A DNA stretch of 64,000 nt from Bifidobacterium vespertilionis (GTDB lineage Bacteria > Actinomycetota > Actinomycetes > Actinomycetales > Bifidobacteriaceae): contig NZ_RZNZ01000012.1 in NCBI RefSeq assembly GCF_008698145.1, positions 1-64,000 on the forward strand, read 5' to 3'. The notes under the pieces are model-generated. The model ran no database searches and was not told the DNA's origin. It saw only the letters and a list, made by a program, of their open reading frames with translations. The position numbers were made by a program, and so were the translations under genes. Each line of letters begins with the position of its first letter. Position 1 is the stretch's first letter. Positions 9,213-16,927 of the stretch are shown in pieces.

Positions 9213-9377
9213 TTACCTGCGGCGGCTCTTCCAGTCCGTGACGAGGCCGTACAGGACGACCACGGCGAGCAGGAACGTGAACCACGACCTGTCGGCGTGG
9301 GAGACGAGCACGGCCAGTGCGACGACCGCGAACGCGGGGCCGGCGCCGGGACTGCCGGACTGCTGCGATGAAGCCAT
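9213..9377 (-). CDS. Small membrane protein, 54 residues (copy 1)
   Basis: ATG at 9377 with AAGGAG seven bases upstream and TAA at 9213. The product starts MASSQQSGSPGAGPA, then has two hydrophobic runs (FAVVALAVLVSH and FTFLLAVVVLYGLV) split by ADRSW, and ends in basic residues (KSRRR). A second, inverted copy at 10307-10471 keeps the reading frame, ribosome site and terminator, and most changes are conservative, so the gene is real. I know no family for it. A two-helix membrane hairpin or a type I toxin-like peptide is possible from size and shape alone. Confidence 0.75.
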   Translation of the reverse strand: MASSQQSGSPGAGPAFAVVALAVLVSHADRSWFTFLLAVVVLYGLVTDWKSRRR

Positions 9378-9523
9378 GATGGCTCCTTTTTACTTGTCCC
9401 GGCGGCCGGGCCGGCTGGCCCGGCCGGTCGCACATGCGTTTCGGCCCCCGCTGCATCGGGGGCCCGCCGCGCATGCGCGGCAACGGCCATGCCATCGGCA
9501 TGCCCGCGTCTTTGTCGGCAACG

Positions 9524-9529
9524 TATACT
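9524..9529 (+). promoter_or_regulatory. Conserved TATACT element upstream of possible RNA 1
   Basis: ACGTATACTG is kept in both inverted units although flanking bases differ. It fits a -10 box for the RNA candidate that follows, but no good -35 box is seen. Confidence 0.4.
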
Positions 9530-9534
9530 GAAAG

Positions 9535-9690
9535 CGCCGGTGAGGGGCCTCTGCAACTTCGGGGCTCTTTTGGGTGGCCACTTGAAGCTTCGGCCCCGTC
9601 GGACCCCGATTCGGCAGCCGGGGCGTGCTGCGCGTCCCCGCTTTGTCCCGGAGGGCCGCTGACCGTGCGAGGTCAACGGCCCTTCGCTTG
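9535..9690 (+). ncRNA. Candidate structured RNA, copy 1
   Basis: This stretch is conserved with 9993-10150 on the other strand but has no shared open frame. It ends in a hairpin at 9653-9682 (GGGCCGCTGACC, loop GTGCGA, GGTCAACGGCCC) followed by TTCGCTTGTT. In the other copy a T-A pair of this stem is C-G (CGACC/GGTCG) while the loop is unchanged, a compensatory change. Runs divergently from the peptide gene. The rest of 9691-9809 shows nothing I can assign. Confidence 0.45.
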
Positions 9691-9809
9691 TTCCTCGGGC
9701 TGTTGGAATCTTGGGCTATTAAAGCTTTTTTGCGGTGTCCGGGGGCGTTGCCTCCGCTTCCCGGCAAATCCCGGGACTTGGGTTGAGAAACCGGCTGGGT
9801 TGGTCTGCT

Positions 9810-9860
9810 GCTCTAGAGGAAGGGCATCACGGGACTCGCTCTTCCAGGGACAGGAGACAC
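9810..9860. repeat. Island boundary element, copy 2
   Basis: CTCTAGAGGAAGGGCATCAC, then GGGACTCGCTCTTCCAGGG and ACAGGAGAC. Aligns over ~50 bases with copy 1 in the same orientation. Confidence 0.6.
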
Positions 9861-9992
9861 AATCGCGGCAGGATCGGAGACGAATTGCATAGAGGCGTGA
9901 AGGACGATTCGACCGCGTGCGCATCCCGCCGCGGCACCAGACATCGCCCGATCATGGCGGGGAGCGGGCAATGAGCCTGCCGCAGCGACGCA

Positions 9993-10150
9993 AAGCGAAG
10001 GGCCGCCGACCTCGCACGGTCGACGGCCCTCCGGAACATCAACGGGGACGCACAGCGAACGCCCCTGGCCGGACCGGGACCCATCGAGGCCGAAGCTTCA
10101 AGCGGCCGCCCAAAAAGAGCCCCGAAGTTGCAATGGTCCCCGCGCCGGCC
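9993..10150 (-). ncRNA. Candidate structured RNA, copy 2
   Basis: Inverted counterpart of 9535-9690. The 3' hairpin is at 10000-10029 with the same GTGCGA loop and a compensated stem; the TATACT element is at 10156-10161 on the minus strand. AACTTCGGGGCTCTTTTTGG is shared almost exactly with copy 1. No shared reading frame is seen. Confidence 0.45.
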
Positions 10151-10306
10151 ATTCCAGTATACGTCGCCGGAGGGAACAGTGGCCCGCGCAGTAGGATGTT
10201 CATTGCCGCACGCGCGCGGCAGGCCCGTTTGCAATGGGGCCGAAACGCGCGGGCGACCGGCCGGGCCATCCGGTCCGGCCGCCGGAACAATCAACAAGGA
10301 GCTGAA

Positions 10307-10471
10307 ATGGCTTCGCAACAGCAATCCGGCGCTCCCGGCGCCGGTCCCGCCTTTGCGGTCGTCGCACTGGCCGTGCTCGTCTCCCACGCCGACAGGTCGT
10401 GGGTGACGGTCCTGCTCGCCGTGGTCGTCCTGTACGGCCTGGCCATGGACTGGAGGGGCCGCCGCAGGTAA
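10307..10471 (+). CDS. Small membrane protein, 54 residues (copy 2)
   Basis: ATG at 10307 with AAGGAG six bases before it. Product: MASQQQSGAPGAGPA, hydrophobic FAVVALAVLVSH, ADRSW, hydrophobic VTVLLAVVVLYGLA, basic end (RGRRR). It is the inverted partner of 9213-9377; the central 20 residues are the same and the ends differ by conservative changes. A longer upstream open frame exists but is not conserved with the other unit. Function unknown; see the first copy. Confidence 0.75.
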   Translation: MASQQQSGAPGAGPAFAVVALAVLVSHADRSWVTVLLAVVVLYGLAMDWRGRRR

Positions 10472-10479
10472 GCCGGAAG

Positions 10480-10513
10480 GGGCCCGCGTGGGAATCCGTT
10501 CCCGCACGGGCCT
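10480..10513 (+). terminator. Hairpin terminator after small peptide gene 2
   Basis: GGCCCGCGTGGGAA, loop TCCG, TTCCCGCACGGGCC, then TTTGCATT. Begins 9 bases after the stop codon. Confidence 0.7.
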
Positions 10514-10554
10514 TTGCATTCATGGGCCGCCGTCCCGTGGCGCATCCCATGCTT

Positions 10555-10584
10555 TGGTTGTCTCCTGTCCCTAGAAGAACGAGT
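10555..10584. repeat. Island boundary element, copy 3 (inverted)
   Basis: GTCTCCTGTCCCTAGAAGAA followed by CGAG. On the other strand this is CTCGTTCTTCTAGGGACAGG and AGAC, matching copies 1 and 2. The 17-base TCCTGTCCCTAGAAGAA part recurs in direct orientation near 12000, on the far side of the Abi-like gene. Confidence 0.6.
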
Positions 10585-10650
10585 CTTCTGCCGGCTCGCG
10601 TCCCGGGCCCGAGACCATCCAAGCGCACCGGATTCCATGGTCCGGCGAGC

Positions 10651-11880
10651 TCACCGCAGGTACGCGAAATTCGCGCGCGTGGACTCGAACGCCTCACGCA
10701 GGCTTTTGTCCTTGCCCAGCAGCCGGAAGGACTCCGCGGGCTCGGCCGACATGCGCAGGTTGTTCACGGCGTACCATCTGGAGCCCGGCCGGTAGCCCCC
10801 GGCGACCCACTGCGCGGGCAGACGGTAGCCCCGGATCCCCCGGAGGGGATCGGCATCAGCGTACAGCACGATCCTTCTGAGCCGGCCGAAATACTGGTTG
10901 CGCACTCGCACGGAATTGCAGAACAGCACCCTGCCCGAATTCTCGAGCGACTGACGGGCCAGCGCGTCCAGCAACTGCCGGGCGCTATAGCGCCCGGCAG
11001 CCAGCCGCACGCCGGTGAGCTTGAACGCCGCCGTGCGGATGGGCTCGTTCCTGCGCGGATCGTCGTACGCGACCTGGCGGACCGGGTCGGGGTTGACCCA
11101 TCCCCGGCCGTACGCCGGATCGATGGCGGCCAGCAGCGACATCACCGCGTCGATGACGCCGTCCGCGTCCACGTACAGCAGGTTCTCGTGATGGGCCTCC
11201 CTGTTGCGGATCTCGCGCAGCTGCGCCAGCTTGCGCGCGATGCGGATGCGCCCCGACTCGTCCGCCGGCACGTGCGGGAACGCGTCGTGCAGGACGCTGG
11301 CCCACAGCCTCTGGGTGCGTTCGGTCTCGCGGGACGTGACGGGCCTGCCGACCAGCCTGCACCACGTGCCGAACATCAGCTGGGCCAGGACGTCCTCGTG
11401 CCCGTATCCCCGATCGGTCCGGGGGCTCTGACGCGCGGCGACCCTGTCCAGCGAGGCCTCGCGGGCGTGCTGGTGGGCCCTGAACACGTCCTGGCGGACC
11501 AGCGGGCTGATCGCGGAGGGGATGCGCATCGAGTCCGGTATCGCCCGCTCGCCGTTGTAATGGTAGGAATCCACGCCCGTCCAGTGGGCGGTGCCCATCT
11601 GCGCCGCGCCGAGGGCGGACAGCGCGCGGTCCATGGCGTTGCGCAGCGCGATCTCCGCGTAGCCGAGGATGACGTGCAGCGCCCCGGCGTACCGCTCGTT
11701 CCACGCGTGGAGGGCCAGGGCCCCGTCCAGGTCCGGCAACTCGCGCAGGTACCGCTCCAGCCTCGCGCGTCCGAGGAAGCGCTCGGCCAGCAGCTCGCGC
11801 CGCGCCTGTTCGCCGTTGGTCGATTTCGTGTCCACGATAGACAATGATATGCTGTATCGCGTTCGATGGGCATGACCCAT
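10651..11880 (-). CDS. Abi-like (AbiD/AbiF-type) HEPN protein
   Basis: 409 residues in the longest frame. The N-terminal half matches Abi-like family features (HVILGYAEIALRNAMDRAL, and AQLREIRNREAHHENLLY). RNREAH fits the R-N-x-x-x-H motif of HEPN ribonucleases, so an RNA-cleaving abortive-infection role is likely from family knowledge. The C-terminal ~130 residues are unassigned. The start is uncertain: ATG at 11880, or TTG/GTG codons near 11835-11850 just before the alignable part. It sits alone between two boundary elements, as a cargo gene would. CGATGGG-CATGA-CCCATCG forms a small hairpin over the first start. Confidence 0.75.
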   Translation of the reverse strand: MGHAHRTRYSISLSIVDTKSTNGEQARRELLAERFLGRARLERYLRELPDLDGALALHAWNERYAGALHVILGYAEIALRNAMDRALSALGAAQMGTAHWTGVDSYHYNGERAIPDSMRIPSAISPLVRQDVFRAHQHAREASLDRVAARQSPRTDRGYGHEDVLAQLMFGTWCRLVGRPVTSRETERTQRLWASVLHDAFPHVPADESGRIRIARKLAQLREIRNREAHHENLLYVDADGVIDAVMSLLAAIDPAYGRGWVNPDPVRQVAYDDPRRNEPIRTAAFKLTGVRLAAGRYSARQLLDALARQSLENSGRVLFCNSVRVRNQYFGRLRRIVLYADADPLRGIRGYRLPAQWVAGGYRPGSRWYAVNNLRMSAEPAESFRLLGKDKSLREAFESTRANFAYLR

Positions 11881-11895
11881 CGGTTGCTTTCACCG

Positions 11896-11951
11896 GCCCG
11901 CCCCGCTACCGAGGCGGGCCGAGTGCTTTCACGCGGTTCCCCCCTTTTTTT
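11896..11951 (+). promoter_or_regulatory. Leader hairpin and C6T7 tract before the InlB-repeat gene
   Basis: GGCCCGCC and GGCGGGCC form an 8-bp stem; CTTTCACCGG and CTTTCACGCGG flank it. A C6T7 run follows at 11939-11951, about 75 bases before the start at 12028. It is too far from the stem for a standard terminator. A role in the expression of the downstream gene is inference. Confidence 0.3.
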
Positions 11952-12005
11952 GTTTTCCTCTTTCGTCCGCCGTGTCCGTACCGGCGCGGTTGCCTGATTT
12001 CCTGT

Positions 12006-12104
12006 CCCTAGAAGAAAGGTTCCTGACATGACAGGAAACAACAAGTTCTGGCGCGCGTCGCTGGCCGGTCTCGCATCGGTCGCCATGCTCGCCACCATGG
12101 GCGT
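12006..12104. repeat. 99-bp perfect inverted repeat, left copy
   Basis: Covers CCCTAGAAGAAAGG, the ribosome site, the start codon and the first 25 codons of the secreted gene. It is identical to the reverse complement of 19363-19461. It includes TTCCTGACATGACAGGAA, a near-perfect palindrome over the start codon. Confidence 0.9.
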
Positions 12105-14139
12105 CACGGCGGCCAACGCCGCTGACGCAGCCAAGGCCGCGGAATATGATGTGACGATTGTCAAGGCCGACGGCACCAAGGTTTCGAATCCGAAGGGCAA
12201 GTCTTTTGCCGGCGAGACCCTCGCCGACTATTTCGGCGGCTACACGACCGGCGAAGCCCCGTCGAGCGTTGCCGGAACCGCTGAGAAGTTCGTGGGCTGG
12301 ACCGTCGACGGCCAGTATGTCGATTTCAACGCCACGATCTCCGGTGATCTGACGCTGACCGCTCGCGTGGTCAAGAACAGCGAAGCCGTCCGCGTGCAGT
12401 ACACGGAGGATACCGGCAAGAACGCCAACCTGCAGTTCCCCGACGGCACCACGACCGGCGACGCGACCTACGGCACCTACTGGTACGTTGAGCAGGGCCA
12501 GGCCCTGAACGCGCAGCGCGTCCCGCAGGACGTGGCCGGCGACGGCAAGCTGGTGACCTCCTGGAACGCCGACGGCGAGACCGTCGACGACCTGACCAAG
12601 GTCGTCAACGTGACCGATCCGGACGGCTTCTCCATCAAGCCCGCCACCATTGACGCCAAGGCCAAGTCCCTGATCGTCGCGTTCACCGGCTACGGCTACC
12701 CGGCCGGCGGCCTGTCCGACGGATACACGATCAGCGGCCTCGATGTCGCCTATGCCAAGGACACCGTCGCGGACAGCCTCACGGTCCCGGCGTTCGTCGT
12801 GACCAGCGGCGACAAGACCGTGCGCACTTGGGTCGATAAGGCCAACCCGGATAACGGCACCACCTATGCCGCCGGCGACGCCGTCGACCTGTCGAAGGGC
12901 ACCGTCACGCTCATCGCCCGCGACACCACCACGAAGCACGTGGTCGCCTTCGATTCCAACGGCGGCACCGCGGTCTCGTCCCAGACCGTCAACGACGGCG
13001 ACGCCGCGACCCTTCCCGAGACCCCGACCCGCGAGGGCTACGTGTTCAAGGGCTGGCAGTACAACGGCAAGGTCTACTCCACGCAGGTCGATCTGAACAG
13101 CCTGCCGATCAGGGGCGACGTGACCTTCAAGGCCCAGTGGGCCAAGACCACGGCCGTGCAGGTCACCTTCACCGACGCGGACTACGTCGGCAAGAACGCC
13201 GACGTGAAGGTCACCGTCAACGCGGGCGATGTGTTCACCGAGGACCAGGCGCCGACCTGGACCCGCGAGGGCTACAAGTTCGCCGGCTGGACCAAGGATG
13301 GCGTCAAGTACGTGTTCGGCTCCCTGATCGGGGACTCCCAGAAGAACTTCACCCTGACCGCCACGTGGGAGGCCGTCAAGTCCGCCGATGTTGAGACCGC
13401 GCTGAAGTATGTGCCGGCCGTGGCGTTCAAGGACGCCACCGGCAAGCAGGTCACGAGCGACCAGGACGTGAAGAACGTGAAGGGCGACTTCACCGACTCC
13501 TCCTGGAACGCGTACGAGGCCGAGTACGCCAAGGTCTATCAGGCCTACGTCAAGGCCCAGTACGCCTCCGAGAAGAACACCCTGTCCGACAAGGACGCCG
13601 CCGACCTGGTCAACCAGCTCGACGCCGCGCTCAAGGGCCTCGTGTTCGTCAGCGCCGCCGGCACCAACAACGACGGCACGACCAGCCGCTACCAGCGCCT
13701 GTACAACCAGTGGGCCGACGACCACATCTACACCGACGGCGTGACCGATGACGTGGCCAAGCTCCAGGAGCTCGGCTGGAAGCTCGAGCCGTCCGCCGGC
13801 TTCGTGGCCCTCGACCCGGCCAAGGCCGCCTGGTACGCCGACGAGGACAACGCCGGCCCGGTCGACACGATCGTGACCCGCGTGTACCGCTTCTTCAACC
13901 AGTACAACTCCCGCCACCTGTACACCGCCGATAGCGACGAGCGCGTGACCGTGCTCGAGGCCGGGTGGACCGAGGAGCCCAGCGCCGACATCTACGTGCC
14001 GGCCAACGGCTCCAAGAGCGTGTACCGCGTGTACAACCCGTACACGGGCGAGCACCTGTACACCCTGGACGCGAACGAGGCCAACGGCCTGGTGCCGCTG
14101 GGCTGGATCGACGAGGGCGTGGCCTTCAAGGCCCTGTGA
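12028..14139 (+). CDS. Secreted InlB-repeat protein with DUF5648-like C-terminus
   Basis: 703 residues with AGAAGAAAGG before the ATG. Signal peptide MTGNNKFWRASLAGLASVAM…AANA. Several Listeria-Bacteroides (Flg_new/InlB B) repeats follow, the clearest at residues ~305-370 (VVAFDSNGGT, PTREGYVFKGW, VTFKAQW) and ~375-450 (PTWTREGYKFAGW, LTATWE). Residues ~550-703 carry three DUF5648-like units (YQRLYNQWADDHIYT, VYRFFNQYNSRHLYT, VYRVYNPYTGEHLYT). No LPXTG or membrane anchor is seen. Such proteins are usually surface or secreted adhesin-like factors. It has an inverted, frameshifted paralogue at 16928-19439. Confidence 0.88.
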   Translation: MTGNNKFWRASLAGLASVAMLATMGVTAANAADAAKAAEYDVTIVKADGTKVSNPKGKSFAGETLADYFGGYTTGEAPSSVAGTAEKFVGWTVDGQYVDFNATISGDLTLTARVVKNSEAVRVQYTEDTGKNANLQFPDGTTTGDATYGTYWYVEQGQALNAQRVPQDVAGDGKLVTSWNADGETVDDLTKVVNVTDPDGFSIKPATIDAKAKSLIVAFTGYGYPAGGLSDGYTISGLDVAYAKDTVADSLTVPAFVVTSGDKTVRTWVDKANPDNGTTYAAGDAVDLSKGTVTLIARDTTTKHVVAFDSNGGTAVSSQTVNDGDAATLPETPTREGYVFKGWQYNGKVYSTQVDLNSLPIRGDVTFKAQWAKTTAVQVTFTDADYVGKNADVKVTVNAGDVFTEDQAPTWTREGYKFAGWTKDGVKYVFGSLIGDSQKNFTLTATWEAVKSADVETALKYVPAVAFKDATGKQVTSDQDVKNVKGDFTDSSWNAYEAEYAKVYQAYVKAQYASEKNTLSDKDAADLVNQLDAALKGLVFVSAAGTNNDGTTSRYQRLYNQWADDHIYTDGVTDDVAKLQELGWKLEPSAGFVALDPAKAAWYADEDNAGPVDTIVTRVYRFFNQYNSRHLYTADSDERVTVLEAGWTEEPSADIYVPANGSKSVYRVYNPYTGEHLYTLDANEANGLVPLGWIDEGVAFKAL

Positions 14140-16684
14140 TCCTTGGTGATCCCGACGGCCTTGGCCTGAGGGACTCCTGAAACACGAAAGGAGGGGGCGC
14201 GCATTCCCGCATGGGAGTGCGCGCCCCCTCCTTTTTCGCGTGTTGCTTGGGGCTTATTGCGTGAATTGTAGCCATGATTGGATGGTCCAATACAGGCTGG
14301 GGTTGGTGCCCTCGAGGTCGTGGTAGCGGCCCGGCGCCAGCAGGTTCCAGTACGACACCACGACCCCCGCCAGGACCAGCAGGACCAGGAGCGCGAGCAC
14401 GAGGCGCGGGGGGACGGCAAGGCCCGTCCCGCCGGCCGGCGATTGCCCGACCGGCCCGTCCGGGCGGGCGGTCGTGCCCCCCCCGCGACGCTGCCCGCTC
14501 CGGCTTCGCAAGCCCCGTCCCGTTCCCGTCCGCGCCGGGTGCGAGCGTGCAGGCCGTCAGGATCGCGGCCAGGAGGAGCGTCCACGCGAAGTCCGCGGTG
14601 TAGCGCATCGAGATCCCGCCCACGATCGAGTCCACCGCCAGGTTCGCCAACCCCAAACCCAACAGGCACAGAACCAGGGACAGGCGGCCCGTCGCATGCA
14701 GTCGGGCCCGCACGCGCCGGCTGGCCGGCAGGACGGCGAGCAGGCTGACGGGTGCGAGGGCGAACAGTCCCGCGTAGTAGGGTTCGAACGGCATCAGGCC
14801 CACGAACCCGTCCGGCTTGTCCAGCACGAGCGTGAACGGGTAGTCCGCGGCTATCTGGAACGGCTGGAGCAGGTAGTACCACAGGCCCCATATGACGCGC
14901 ACCGGGGAGTGGTCGGCGCGGGTCATGTCGAACCCGGTCAGCTGGTACAGGGCCCCGAAATCGAAGGGGGAGCCGAACCGCGTCCGATTCCACCACATCG
15001 ACGCGAGCCCGCACGCGGCAAGCGGCGCGAGCAGGCACAGCACGTCGCCCACCATCCGCCTGACCACCATCCGCCGGGGGCGCGCGTCCCGGGGGCGCGT
15101 CCCCGGCCCGGGCGCGAGGATCCGCGGGCCGAGGACGGGCGGGGCCAGCAGCACGGCGAGCACGAACTGGGGGCGGCACAGCAGGTTCAGGCCCACGCAC
15201 AGGGCGCCCCCGGCCAGCAGCACCCGCGACGGGCGCGACCGGGACGGGCCCGCGGGAGCGCGCGCCGGGAGGCCCTCCCCGACCCCGCCCGCGGCGGCCT
15301 TGAGCCACATGCCCAGGCCCAGCATGGTCAGGAGCATGGAGGCGAGCACGGGCACGGAGTACACCTTCGGCACGAAGACCTGGGTGATGGCCCCGCTTCC
15401 CGACACCAGCGCGAGCAGGGACAGGAGGTACAGGCCGAACGACGCGCGGGGCGCATACAGGCGCAGGAGCCAATACAGGCAGTACACGCATGAGGCGAGG
15501 AAGCCGAGCGCGAGGAGCGCGACCGCGACATCCGTGCGCAGGCCCCGTCCCGTGAGCAGTCTGTACGGCGCGTACAGGACGAGGGCGGGCAGGGGCCCGA
15601 AGTACGAGTAGTACCGGCCGTCCCAATACGCGTAATCCCACAGGGCGGGCTCCCCGCCCGCCAGGACCGCGCGGACGCGCTCGCCGGGATCGTACGGGTT
15701 GGCCACCTGGGCGAGCCAGTCGGGCGCGGGGATGTCCAGCCACGCGCGGCCCGCGATCAGGGCGTCGGCCAGGTGCGCGTACTGGTTCTCGTCGTTGAGG
15801 AACGCGCCCCCGTCCCCGGTCGCGTACGTCCCCTCGTACATGCGCGCCGGGCGGATCAATTGCGACACCAGGACCAAAGCCAGGCCCTGGACGATAAGGA
15901 ACCCGGCGAGGCCGATCCTCTGGCGCGGCTCGCCCAGGTCGAGCCGCCACGAGTACATGCGCCGGGAGGGCAGGAACAGCCACACCAGATACGCGGCGGC
16001 CAGCAGGCACGACAGCCTCAGGGGCGAGGCATGGAACGGGACCCGGGCGTTCAGGCGCGCGCCCCGCGCATCCAGCACCTGGCCGGCTTGGGCGTCCCGG
16101 AGCGTCAGGCGGATAAGGGAGACCCGTCCCGCCGCGTGCAAACGGACATAGTGCGACGCGCCGAGGCGTTCGGAGATGACGGCCTCGCCCATGTCGACCG
16201 GGTAGACCGCGTGCCCCCCGTCGAGCACGCTGACCGTGAACCGGAACGATTGCCCCACCGACAGGGGGGACGACGGGGCGTCCACGGGCGCCAGGTCCAG
16301 GGCGGTATTACGCGCGTCCGCGGGCGTGGCGGGCGCCAGGTCGAGCCACGCCTCCTCGGGGTCGGTGACCGTGTACCGGGTGCCGGACACCGTCAGGCCC
16401 GGGCCCGGCGAGACCGCGACGGCCTGCTCGCCGGGGAAGGCGAGCGAGGCCCAGTGGGGCAGGTTGAACACCAGCAGCTCCAACACGAGCGCGACCAGCA
16501 GGGGCGTGAGGGCGGACGGCACGCGGAAACCACGCCATCCGCGGGATCCGGGCGCGGGGTCCGGCGAGCCATGGGATCCCCCGGGCGCCCCTCCGGCGCG
16601 ACGGGCGCGAACGCCCCCGGGCGCGGTCGCGTTGCCCGGATTCGCGTGCTTGGCCGGTCCCGTGCCAACGCCGCGTGCACCCAT
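14126..16684 (-). CDS. GT-C-like polytopic membrane protein, shifted at a G8 tract
   Basis: Start at ATG 16684, behind a G6 run in the ribosome-site position. Residues ~60-80 are the first membrane segment, then a soluble extracytoplasmic part to ~215, then about ten hydrophobic segments. The plan and the acidic DGGAFLNDENQY loop suggest a lipid-linked-sugar GT-C transferase, but no specific family is certain. As read, the frame changes at the G tract 14477-14484 and runs through the terminator to 14126 (852 residues) with a charged, proline-rich end. With one G fewer it would end at 14254 (809 residues) with a last membrane helix (LVLALLVLLVLAGVVVSYW). The latter is surely the ancestral end. 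Confidence 0.75.
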   Translation of the reverse strand: MGARGVGTGPAKHANPGNATAPGGVRARRAGGAPGGSHGSPDPAPGSRGWRGFRVPSALTPLLVALVLELLVFNLPHWASLAFPGEQAVAVSPGPGLTVSGTRYTVTDPEEAWLDLAPATPADARNTALDLAPVDAPSSPLSVGQSFRFTVSVLDGGHAVYPVDMGEAVISERLGASHYVRLHAAGRVSLIRLTLRDAQAGQVLDARGARLNARVPFHASPLRLSCLLAAAYLVWLFLPSRRMYSWRLDLGEPRQRIGLAGFLIVQGLALVLVSQLIRPARMYEGTYATGDGGAFLNDENQYAHLADALIAGRAWLDIPAPDWLAQVANPYDPGERVRAVLAGGEPALWDYAYWDGRYYSYFGPLPALVLYAPYRLLTGRGLRTDVAVALLALGFLASCVYCLYWLLRLYAPRASFGLYLLSLLALVSGSGAITQVFVPKVYSVPVLASMLLTMLGLGMWLKAAAGGVGEGLPARAPAGPSRSRPSRVLLAGGALCVGLNLLCRPQFVLAVLLAPPVLGPRILAPGPGTRPRDARPRRMVVRRMVGDVLCLLAPLAACGLASMWWNRTRFGSPFDFGALYQLTGFDMTRADHSPVRVIWGLWYYLLQPFQIAADYPFTLVLDKPDGFVGLMPFEPYYAGLFALAPVSLLAVLPASRRVRARLHATGRLSLVLCLLGLGLANLAVDSIVGGISMRYTADFAWTLLLAAILTACTLAPGADGNGTGLAKPERAASRGGHDRPPGRAGRAIAGRRDGPCRPPAPRARAPGPAGPGGGRGVVLEPAGAGPLPRPRGHQPQPVLDHPIMATIHAISPKQHAKKEGARTPMRECAPPPFVFQESLRPRPSGSPRITGP
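14187..14236. terminator. Bidirectional hairpin terminator
   Basis: AAAGGAGGGGGCGCGCA pairs with TGCGCGCCCCCTCCTTT, followed by TT and CGCG. It has A and T runs on both sides and lies between the convergent InlB-repeat gene and the GT-C-like gene. Confidence 0.9.
14254..14511 (-). other. Alternative-frame C-terminus of the GT-C-like protein
   Basis: The -1 frame after the G tract codes for a proline-rich linker, a strong membrane helix and a soluble tail ending LYWTIQSWLQFTQ. The length from 16684 to 14254 minus one base is divisible by three, so a single-base change joins it to the main frame. Confidence 0.75.
14477..14484 (-). repeat. G8 homopolymer tract in a coding region
   Basis: Eight C on the plus strand, G on the coding strand. 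Seven G would restore the frame to the membrane-helix end. Confidence 0.95.
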
Positions 16685-16842
16685 CACAACCCCCCAACCG
16701 AAAACAACACGAACAAACAAACGATGACAACGCCGGCCCCGCGACCATGCGGGAGCCAGGCGGGCCGAAGCACCAGAACCACGCCACGCGAACGGGCGCG
16801 CGTCCGAAGGAACGCGAACGAAACAGGCAAACGAAAGCGGGC

Positions 16843-16877
16843 AAGAAGAAGGGGCCGGCGGCAACGCCGCCGGCCCC
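16843..16877 (-). terminator. Hairpin terminator after the second InlB-repeat gene
   Basis: GGGGCCGGCGGC, loop AAC, GCCGCCGGCCCC. On the minus strand it is followed by TTCTTCTT. Located ~50 bases past the stop at 16928. The remaining space to 16684 shows no gene. Confidence 0.85.
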
Positions 16878-16927
16878 CAAGGGGAAACCCAAGCCTCAGA
16901 CCCTCACCGGGCCATCAGGCCGGGAAC

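Noticed and set aside
10480-10513. Peptide-gene hairpins as attC-like recombination sites
   Set aside because: Position directly after stop codons with following T bases fits terminators better.
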